NCBI GenBank assembly: GCA_025449115.1
Contig: JAHLKC010000071.1
Location: forward strand, 1 to 64,000
Origin: Chytridium lagenaria
Lineage: Eukaryota; Chytridiomycota; Chytridiomycetes; Chytridiales; Chytridiaceae
Length of the DNA stretch: 64,000 nt
Direction of reading: 5' to 3'
The translations under genes were made by a program, and so were the position numbers. Numbering within the stretch: position 1 is the first letter of the stretch; every line of letters begins with the position of its first letter. The notes beneath the pieces are model-generated. The model was not told the origin of the DNA, made no database searches, and saw nothing but the letters and a program-made list of their open reading frames with translations. Shown one piece after another: positions 56,128 through 64,000 of this stretch.

Positions 56128-57134
56128 ATGGGCAGGCTCAACGAGTACCAGGTCATCGGCCGCAAGCAGGTCAGTAAGCTCAACCGTCGTCGCTACGATT
56201 CATGCAGAAGTGGATTGCTGGAGTCGAGAGGATCATGGTGCTGTTTATTTTGGAAAGGAATGGACGACTTTTGATTCCAGTCGAGTTGGATCAAGAAACA
56301 TAGATTTTCAAGCGAGACTTTATCATGATTCTGACCCTATTTTCTTTTTTTTTTGGTCAACTCCATGCCGCATCCGATACTTCACAGCCCACTGAGAGGG
56401 AACCCGTTCCCAAGATGTTCAGGATGAGGCTCTTCGCCCCCAACGAGGTTCGATTCTCTCTCGATTTTTATACTTTGATTTTATGGGAAACTTGGGAGGG
56501 TGGTGTGATTATCGAGGGATGTTTGATTACGGTAACTGATACCGGAATGAATCATCTTCAATGGAATAATACAGGTCGTTGCCAAGTCCCGTTACTGGTA
56601 CTTCCTCAAGAAGGTCAACAAGGTCAAGAAGGGAACCGGTGAGATCGTCTCCGTCAACCAGGTGGGTGGTGAATTCGGATTTTGTTGCTTTTGTCTTCCT
56701 GGACTTCTCGCAAGGATTGGATTCTGATTGTTGACGTTTCTTGGATGCAGATTGCCGAGAGGAGGCCCGCTGCCGTGAAGAACTTCGGTATCTTCCTTCG
56801 TTACGACTCCCGCTCCGGCACCCACAACATGTACAAGGAGTACCGTGAGCTTTCCCGCACTGACGCCGTTGCCGCTGCTTGTGAGTGTTAAGCAATATAT
56901 TCGAATTTCTGATTTGATCATGCAGACCAGGACATGGCTTCCAAGCACCGTGCCCGTTTCACCTCGATCCACATCCTTAAGGTTACCGAGGTGAAGAAGG
57001 CTGACATTCGCCGCCCCCACATCCTCCAGATCTTGGACCCCAAGCTCAGGTTCCCCCTTCCCCACCGTGTCATCCGCCCTCTTCCAAGAGGTACGCCAAG
57101 ACCTTCATCGCCCAGCGCCCCTCTACCTTTCTAA
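56128..57134 (+). CDS. RPL20: 60S ribosomal protein eL20 (RPL18a/RPL20)
   Basis: A large-subunit protein near the peptidyl-transferase side and 5S rRNA. Exons read [114 protein letters not shown] and [12 protein letters not shown]. The expected ending [14 protein letters not shown] is present but shifted by one base near 57085. A T insertion in ACCTTTCTAAG hides the normal stop. The first intron is relatively long (about 215 bp), as is common for ribosomal protein genes. Confidence 0.94.
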
Positions 57135-57328
57135 GCGCGCATGTTTCTGGAGGATAATGGTGTTGCCTTGGGACGAGGCGAATAAATTTGGGGTTCTTGG
57201 GGACGTTGTGCTCCTCGCAAATGTATTTGTGTTTTCTACATGCAATATGCAAAGGATAATATTATTTTTCTTGAGGAGCTGATGAGAACGCCATTCACGT
57301 CAACATTTTTTTAATTAGTTATGCGTGT

Positions 57329-58152
57329 TTACATCTTGGTGGTAGCAATTTGAAGCTTGGAAGCCGCACCTGCGTCGAGTAGCCAAACGACAGGCTTACT
57401 AGGAGCCACTGTAAATGATGCGTAAGTAAGCATGAGTGAATGACGTTGAATGGAATGGTCAAACCAGAATGGTCAAACCAAAATATCTAACCTCGCTGTG
57501 ATGGATAAGGCTCTTTGAGGTCCAGGATAGCGTGAAGAACGTCTGCTTTGGAATCACCCGTTGTCACAAACACCACCTCCCTCGCCGCATTCAGCACAGG
57601 GTAGGTCAACGTGATGCGCGAAGGCGGAGGTTTGGGGCTGTCCGTCAAGGACGAAACCCACAACCCCGTCTCCTCCAACAATGAATGCCCCGGGAACAAG
57701 GAACAAGTGTGTCCATCCGGTCCCATTCCCAACAATATCATATCAAACACAGGCAAGCCTTCCCCAAACACCTTTGCAAGCTTATCCTGATAGTCTTTGG
57801 CTGCCGCTGCTGGGCTATCGATAAGGTTTTCAGCAATGGGGTAAACCTGATCCTTGGGGACAGGCACGAACTCGAGTAAAGAAGTCTTAATGAGATCGTA
57901 GTTTGAGTCTGGGTGCGCGTGAGGGACGCAACGTTCGTCAGCGAGGAAAACGTGCCATTTGGACCAATCTATCGTGGTGTTGTGACGGAGGTCTTTGGAG
58001 AGGATGGAGGGGAGGGAACCGCCTGAGATTGCTACGGTGAAGAATCCGTGGTGGGAAATGGATGCGGAGGAGGAAGCAGCGACTCGGTCGTTGAGGTCGC
58101 GAGAGATGCCGGCATTGCCGTCGGCGAAGACGTAGATGGATGGGGCAGGCAT
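57329..58152 (-). CDS. 6-phosphogluconolactonase
   Basis: Second enzyme of the oxidative pentose phosphate pathway, cytosolic. MPAPSIYVFADGNAGISRDL, then FFTVAISGGSLPSILSKDL, WHVFLADERCVPHAHPDSNY and FDMILLGMGPDGHTCSLFPG are the family's sugar-phosphate and catalytic motifs. SRITLTYPVLNAAREVVFVT follows. One intron near 57410-57485 leads to the last exon, KPVVWLLDAGAASKLQIATT then KM and stop. The ATG at 58152 was chosen because MPAPSIYVF is the usual family start. An in-frame upstream extension to 58242 is hydrophobic and Arg-rich, probably 5' UTR. About 250 residues, normal for the family. Confidence 0.93.
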
Positions 58153-58715
58153 GCTATATAGGAATTTTTTTTGCGGCAAAATTCGGTCTTTTAAGAACGC
58201 ATACAATGTGACGGAAGCCCTCCTGAATAGGATAATGCTCAAAAGATTTGATTTGTAAGTTACTTCAGTGAGGATAGTTCATGACCCTGCTGTTTAGATT
58301 ACGCCAGCTTGCTATTATTCCGTTCATGGGCTCATCACATCGCGTTGAAATTTAAAAAAAACGGTATGTACAAAGAAAGAAATACATGCTTAACCGCAAG
58401 AGCAATCAGGAGAATATCAAGTCCATGATTAAAGTAGGATAAAATGAATACATATATTTTACAGTTTGATTTCAATCTTTAATAACATTTCAGTGGATTT
58501 TCTGGTGAAAGAAAAGAAAACCTCAAAACCTCCATATGCTTGATTAGCTGTAAAAAGAAAGAAAAAAAAAAAGTCTAGCGAAAACGCCCAAGTTGATCCC
58601 GTTCCATTGGAAAAACATTACCATCCGGTCATTAACCAAACCATACCTTCGCTCTTCGCATTCTTGCAACGTTGATTCAAGTCCCGAAAAAAAAATTGCT
58701 GAGTGCCCATTCAGC
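58153..58715. other. Divergent intergenic region
   Basis: AT-rich spacer between 6-phosphogluconolactonase and a small plus-strand gene. No other gene was recognised. Confidence 0.45.
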
Positions 58716-59030
58716 ATGAGTAAGGTCAATGGAAAGGAAATCAACAACTACATGACAACAAGTTTAGTCCTCCTCCATGATCTCAATTAACATTGCCCTT
58801 AGCATGGACTAGAGTTCTCGACCACGCCTACGACAACAACGCCCCTGAAAAAGGTATGCTGTAGAAGCCTTTCTCAAAGTTGACCAGCCCATCATTTAGA
58901 CAAGCCCCAAATTCATGGCCCGGATAAGTCGACGGACAAGGGATACGCTCGAAACTATACGCAACCTACGCAGACGAGGCCAATGGCGTCGGGAAAGGAT
59001 TTTTTGACACAAGTGGTTCAGAAGAAATAA
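58716..59030 (+). CDS. Small hydrophilic protein (unknown), about 75 residues
   Basis: Three short exons splice in phase. MSKVNGKEINNYMTTT ends at a GTTTAG donor. WTRVLDHAYDNNAPEK is followed by a GTATGC...TTTAG intron, then DKPQIHGPDKSTDKGYARNY with the remainder ending DFLTQVVQKK and stop at 59028-59030. The coherent phases and GT-AG ends argue for a real gene although each piece is short. It is hydrophilic with no membrane segment. The family is not recognised. The first exon and start are the weakest part. Confidence 0.45.
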
Positions 59031-59254
59031 ATGGGGATGTCGGTTGCAGAAAATGAGTTTTTTTGTTTCTTTTTGCTGGCAGGCATGATTTTTCTTACAT
59101 TAAGGGATTATTGGGTAAATTATATTCAGGATAACGGTATCAAGCATGAGCTTTAGGCAGAATTAGTTTTAGAGATTTATGCTTGTTTGAAAGTTTTGTT
59201 TATTAAACCAGGATGAACTGTTATTGACGATAGGCGATTATTCGTTCGTTCGAC

Positions 59255-60691
59255 TTACACGTCGGGAGCTCCACCAGTGATGATGACGGAAGCCTCCTTG
59301 TACTTTGCGAGTGTGTTGGCAGTGACGTCAGCAGGAGCTCGATGCCGGTGGATTTATCGAACTTGATGGATTCAAGGTAGTCGCGGAGGTATTGCTTGTC
59401 ATAGCTAAACAGGTACAAAGAGTAAAGGGCATACGAACAATTGGGTCAGTAGGAAAGGAAAAAGGGTATGAAGAGGTACTCTAAATAGAATTTGATAAAG
59501 TAGAGATATTACCTGGGCTGAGACTGTCCAGGCTTGTATAAGCTTGCAGGCCAGAAACGGGAAGAGTCTGTCAAAGACGTTAGTTATATAAAGGTATAAT
59601 AACAATTGAGAGTAGTTAGTGCTTCAAAAATATAGAAAGATTAAATCATACCAGGGTGAGGACTTCGTCAGCAAGGACGAGCTTTCCATTCTCGTCAATT
59701 CCAAACTCAAATTTGGTGTCTGCAATGATGATGCCTTTGCTAAGAGCGTAGTCGCTTGCCTGTATCGCCGGTAACCAATCGGTAAACAAAGACTGGTGAG
59801 AAAAACAAATATGGGGAGAATATCTCTCGAAACCCTTGAATTTCATACCTTCTTGTACAGTTTGATAGCAACCTCCTCCAACTGTTCTGCGTATTCTTTT
59901 CCAATAATTGAAACGACTGAGAAAACAAAGTATTGAAACAAGATTATCAGTATCTTCCACATAATTAATGCTAAAAGGAAAGCATACGTTTGCTGGGATG
60001 AATGTTCTCGTCTGAAATAATTCAGTTAGCCTTCATAAAACCATTACTTTCCTACCATGATCGCCAAGCTCAGCCTTCGTACTTGGTGTAAACAAAGGTT
60101 TCTCCAACTTATCGCACTCCAGAAGCCCAGTCGGTAACGGAATATCGCAAACCGTTCCCTTCTTCTTATACTCGACCCATCCTGAACCTATAACGCCATC
60201 AACACAACGAATGACCCAATTCCTGTACCAGTAATGTATCCTCGTACAATTGCCTCCACAGGTAAAATCTTGAGCTTTTTGACCAGCATGCTCCTCCCTT
60301 CAAGTTGGTCTTTATACTTTTGGACAGATGCAGGCATCTTTGAGATGTCTGAGGTGATGAAATGGTTGCCAATGACATCTTTGAGGTGATTGAACCAAAA
60401 AACGCTCATGGACGTTAGGAGAATGCCTTTAGCAGGGATGCCCTAAGTTCATGTTAGCGTGATCCAAACGATCTATCCTTACGTTTTTCATAATGACGTC
60501 GAAGGCACTGATACGGTCTGTCGCAACAAAGAGAAGATGCTCTTCACTGACATCATAAAGATCCCGTACTTTTCCTCGAGCCAGAAGTTTCAGATCCGGG
60601 CAGTTCTGATATAATTATAGCATCAGCATCCGTATGAGGCATTATCAAGTTGAGAAGGAATGGGAATGCTTACACTGTTCGTCACCTCCAT
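59255..60691 (-). CDS. ADE1: SAICAR synthase (purine synthesis), fungal monofunctional type
   Basis: Joins CAIR and aspartate to SAICAR. An 18-nt first exon (MEVTNS) splices to [20 protein letters not shown]. Then come [38 protein letters not shown] and [20 protein letters not shown] with YITGTG. Further motifs are [52 protein letters not shown] and DEVLTL. It ends in [20 protein letters not shown] and GGAPDV. Animals fuse this enzyme to AIR carboxylase; here it stands alone as in fungi. A lost base near 59340 shifts the last 30 codons. Confidence 0.94.
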
Positions 60692-60950
60692 TTTTGTCAG
60701 CTATTTTTTCGCAATCGTCCGAATACGGAGTTGTCACTACCATCTCCCTTGATGGATCAAGTTTCAAAAAAACCTTGTTCACATGCATGAAATGATGCTT
60801 TAAGCACAACGCAAACATTCGTTTTACGCGAAATATACGAAAATTGAAACCTCTAGGACGCTTTACTTTTTTGATGCACGCACTACACGAAAAAGTCTTT
60901 GACATATTCATCCTCCACATTATCAACCAAGGATCCATGGAATGACATAT

Positions 60951-62165
60951 TCATCCCCTCCGCGCCCTCAACCCAGAATCAATTTCCATAAGTTTCAACT
61001 CCACTGCCATCTTCTCCATCTTTCTCTGTACAAGTCCTGCCGCCTGTGGATCCTTCGCAAATGGTTCAAAAGCCCCCCTAAATTGCATAGTCGCCTCCGC
61101 AAAATTCATTAGACTCAATTGCTCCAGTTCATCAAGCTGCCCCTTCAAATCCAATTGTTGAGATGGGAATAATACTGGTCCAATCTGCGACACAGCAATC
61201 GAGACTGCTATGAAGACTTGATGCATGATTTCAATATTTTCGGAGACGGTCCGCCATGAGAGAAAGTAGAAGGGCCGTGGAGACTGACGCCAGAGAATAG
61301 AGGATTCTATGCCGGCTAAGAGAACGAGGAAGGCGAACCGCCAGTAACGGCCGAAATCACCCTTCCCTAGGAGGGAGAAGACAACGAGGACGAAGGTTGT
61401 GCTTCCGTAGAAGGTGTAGAAGTTGTTGATGCCGTCTTTAACAAAATCTTTTTCGATTTTGCAACGGTTGCAGTCGTGGATGGAGTTGCCGAACTTATCT
61501 GATGAAATATATAATTGACAAGGTGTTAGAATGTAACTTATCTCAAATGGCGATAAATTAAAAAAAATGTTCATATATATTACAGCAAAAATGCATTACG
61601 CTCCGACTCACCATAGGCAACCCTAAGAATGGGGTCTTTCAGCACCTCATATGCATCTCTGATCTTAATATAATTGGCTTCAATCCATGCCGCTTGTTCC
61701 GGCGTTGCCTTAAAAACAAAACAGGTTGCAAATTCAGTTTCGCAAGAGAAAAAAAAAAATAAGACAAAGAGAGAATAGTCTCTTACAGATTGCGCCTTGT
61801 CGGGATGGAACTGCAGCGACAGCGTGCGGTAAGATGATCGCATGTCCTTTGCATCAAAATGCACAGGCGAAAGACCAAGTGCATTGTAATGATTTGGTGG
61901 AAGTGATTGCTCGGTCTTCATTTAACCCAAAGGACGCTATTAGTTTCAAAGACTAAGCATATAATCCGCTAACCTGTACGAGCGAGTACCCCAAATAAGA
62001 CAACACTACTACTGAGAAAACGACAGAAAAATGCATCCTCCTCGATGGATGGCCCTGCGGCGGACTCCCAAAGAATGCATAGAGCTGCCGCAGTATAAGA
62101 TCTGTGGCGAATTTAGGGAGGAACCCCCACATGACGAATGTGGCAATTTGACCGAAGTCGATCAT
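60951..62165 (-). CDS. Membrane-anchored J-domain protein, probably ER
   Basis: Starts MIDFGQIATFVMWGFLPKFA with hydrophobic segments (to VVFSVVVLSYLGYSLVQ). Then a J domain reads NHYNALGLSPVHFDAKDMRS, SYRTLSLQFHPDKAQS with the catalytic HPD, and YIKIRDAYEVLKDPILRVAY. After it come GNSIHDCNRCKIEKDFVKDG, at least two membrane segments (YGSTTFVLVVFSLLG, FAFLVLLAGIESSIL) and a C-terminal helical tail. The tail ends AVELKLMEIDSGLRARRG. The layout matches fungal membrane-associated DnaJ proteins related to Erj5. Such proteins recruit Hsp70 to the ER membrane; that role is inferred. Confidence 0.8.
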
Positions 62166-62339
62166 TTTGCAGACGACTGATGTTGCTGTTGCTGTGCAAC
62201 TGAATGAGATTTGGGGAATTCAGACTTGTCAGGAATTCGAACAACAAAACAAGAGCGGAACGAATATGGCGAGCTGTATCTACAGTGCGTTGGTTTCCTA
62301 CAAGTTACTGTTTTGTAAAAGATGTGCATCGGGGCTAAC
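62166..62339. other. Divergent intergenic region
   Basis: About 170 bases separate the J-protein start and the first visible coding sequence of the longin-type gene. Confidence 0.4.
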
Positions 62340-64000
62340 ATGAAATCTATGGTGCTTCCTAGACTTCTATGTGCTGCATAAGACGGGGCGTATTTTCTTT
62401 TCCAGAAACTGAAGTATGACGTCGGTTTAGAGAGCTATTCTCGAATTACTAATGCTTTACTTTTGTTGAAACCCAGTCCAAGGAGATTCTTGGACCCAAG
62501 GTAAAAAGCATCATTGAATTAGCATCTTAAGGTTTACAGTCTGGTTGTCGGGTTCTCTTCATCCATCTCCAATTTCTGCAAAACGCTTTTGGGAGAAGAT
62601 GTGAAAGAAGTTATTTACCAACGTGGAAAGATTGTTTTAAGGAATACGGCGACGTGAGTTGTCCCGGTCATACTTAAAAACTAAGCGCTTCTCTAGTTCA
62701 TCTTTGTCGTCCATGCTGATATCCAGACCGCCAGTGCTGCCATACAAGCAATTATTCGAGATGTTGGGAGCTATGTGCGAGGTAAACTACACAGTTTTCG
62801 TAGCCCAACTTTCTAATTGCTGTTTAGTTTCTATTTGGCTCGCATGATTACTGGGATGAAGATTTTTTTGACTTGAAGGGGGCACAGGTCAATCCTTTTT
62901 TTTTTGTACCTCTTAAACATACTTTTCAATACTCACGCTTGTAAATTCTTCTCGATGTAGGATATTGTCAGTATGTACTTTGTTAAAGTTGCCCAAGACC
63001 CTACAATGGTGGTTGGTGGCGTAAATCAGGTACATAGTGATATTTTTCGAAATGCACGCTAACCATTTAAATTCAGATTTTTCTTGAACCCGATATTACG
63101 AACGCTTGGATAAGCTCGTCGCTTTTTTAGAAAGTCACGAAGGTGTTTGCGGGAATGGTACAATGTTGATTCTTGGAGATTCTGTCCTTTACTCTCGTTT
63201 TGGTCTTCATGAAACAAGAATGGTGAATATTTGTTTTGATGTCTATTTATTACGCCCTTTATTACGCCCTTCGTCAATTTAACTCAATTAAATAGGTACT
63301 TCAATATCACAAGGCACGCCCTCTCGGATCCAATACTGTCCGTTATACCCCAGTCTACTGCAACTCAGCATGGCATAACCTCTATATGATCCGTCTCCAA
63401 AACTATATCCTCGTCATCCTCTCCTACATAGACAAATCCTTTGACAGTATCCAAAAGAAGGTCGAAGAATTTAAGATATCGGTGATTCAGTCTCGACTTG
63501 AAATACCAGCAGAGGTTTGTTAGCATCCTCTGATGTAGTCAAACATTTTTTTAGGAACCTCCAATCTTGCTAAGGTTATTTGCGAAACGCGAAACGCTGG
63601 CAATGTTGTACCATAATATCAAGACGGGGAGCACGATATTCCCGCAGTTGCGGCCGGGGCCGGAGGTGCAGCAGAGGGAGATTCTTACGTCTTTTTGGAC
63701 CTTTTTTTGTGAAGGATTGTGAGTGTTTTTAACTCTTACATCACTAACTTCTTTTATACCTTCTGTCCCATTAATCCCGTGATCATTATTTTTATGCGTC
63801 TTCTATTGTTTGTTCCTCTCATTTTTGGTTCTTATTTTCTCGTGTCATCATTCAGTTCTAGTTTGAAGGTCCCTGGCGTAAATGAGTTCTCTGTTTCGAG
63901 GGATCATTATCGATTCTATGCAGTTGGTATTTAACATAGATATTTAATTACTTAATATGCCTATTTACGTAGATCTGAAGGCGTGCATAGACTTTAACTT
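62340..64000 (+). CDS. Longin-type protein of the Mon1-Ccz1 / HPS1-HPS4 / Inturned-Fuzzy group (partial)
   Basis: A multi-exon gene runs off the right edge. Early codons read DFYVLHKTGRIFFSRN, a longin-like opening. SLVVGFSSSISNFCKTLLGE, SSMLISRPPVLPYKQLFEML, FLFGSHDYWDEDFFDLKGAQ and SMYFVKVAQDPTMVVGGVNQ follow. Then come LDKLVAFLESHEGVCGNGTM, LILGDSVLYSRFGLHETRMV, and the strands NSAWHNLYMIRLQNYILVIL. A later KVEEFKISVIQSRLEIPAEE helix is present. The repeated beta-strand plus helix pattern resembles three-longin Rab-GEF subunits. I cannot choose the subfamily from sequence alone. Introns are 40-90 nt with GT-AG ends; at least one indel occurs near 62395. Confidence 0.5.

Noticed and set aside
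60645..60938. 97-codon minus-strand frame overlapping the SAICAR synthase start
   Set aside because: Overlaps the real first exon in another frame and has no recognisable domain.
1..64000. CRISPR arrays, rRNA or tRNA genes, phage or bacterial operons
   Set aside because: Looked for and not seen: repeats lack spacer structure, no tRNA T-loop pattern was recognised, and the genes are intron-containing eukaryotic ones.

Overview
The window looks like nuclear DNA of an early-diverging, probably zoosporic (chytrid-like) fungus. Genes are interrupted by many short GT-AG introns (down to about 44 nt). The purine enzymes ADE4 and a free-standing SAICAR synthase, a fungal-type kinesin-1, NPR3 and BUD22 all read as fungal. 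A coiled-coil protein resembling centriolar/ciliary CCDC112/CCDC148 and an NPSN-type SNARE point outside the yeasts and mushrooms. The species assignment is inference; no rRNA or tRNA gene was seen to anchor it.

Layout: bases 1 to about 11,900 are a repeat island. It holds a 331-bp direct repeat, a GC-rich 49-55 bp minisatellite, broken Ty1/copia elements in both orientations (1299-2815, 6380-6890, 6893-8595, 9090-9544, 11338-11810), LTRs including a solo LTR nested inside another solo LTR with intact 5-bp target duplications, and three copies of an unidentified dispersed repeat. No intact gene was recognised there.

From about 12,000 to the right edge the DNA is gene-dense. In order: 2-oxodicarboxylate carrier (-), NPR3 (+), TAF7 (-), SKP1 (-), a CCDC112/148-like coiled-coil protein (+), PIG-B/GPI10 (-), RPP40-like RNase P subunit (+), kinesin-1 heavy chain (-), a small unknown (-), CDK1-like kinase with PSTAMRE (+), ADE4 amidophosphoribosyltransferase (-), a small membrane protein (-), mitochondrial citrate synthase (-), APE1-type AP endonuclease (-), a KEN-box securin-like protein (-), a Lys-rich repeat protein (+), NPSN-like Qb-SNARE (-), BUD22 (-), NUDCD1-like (+), eIF5A (-), SEC13 (-), ZSWIM7/SWS1-like (+), METTL6-type tRNA methyltransferase (-), ribosomal protein eL20 (+), 6-phosphogluconolactonase (-), a small unknown (+), SAICAR synthase (-), an ER-type membrane J-protein (-) and a longin-type Rab-GEF-like protein (+, cut by the window edge).

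The genes are mostly unrelated housekeeping functions, so there is no pathway cluster; ADE4 and SAICAR synthase are both purine enzymes but lie about 23 kb apart. The striking organisation is compactness: several divergent pairs have start codons only 38-53 bp apart, and several genes begin with tiny first exons, in SEC13 just the ATG.

Many conserved genes carry single-base indels, often in homopolymers. This fits an unpolished assembly better than mass pseudogenisation, so CDS spans below are gene extents from start to stop across introns and frame breaks.
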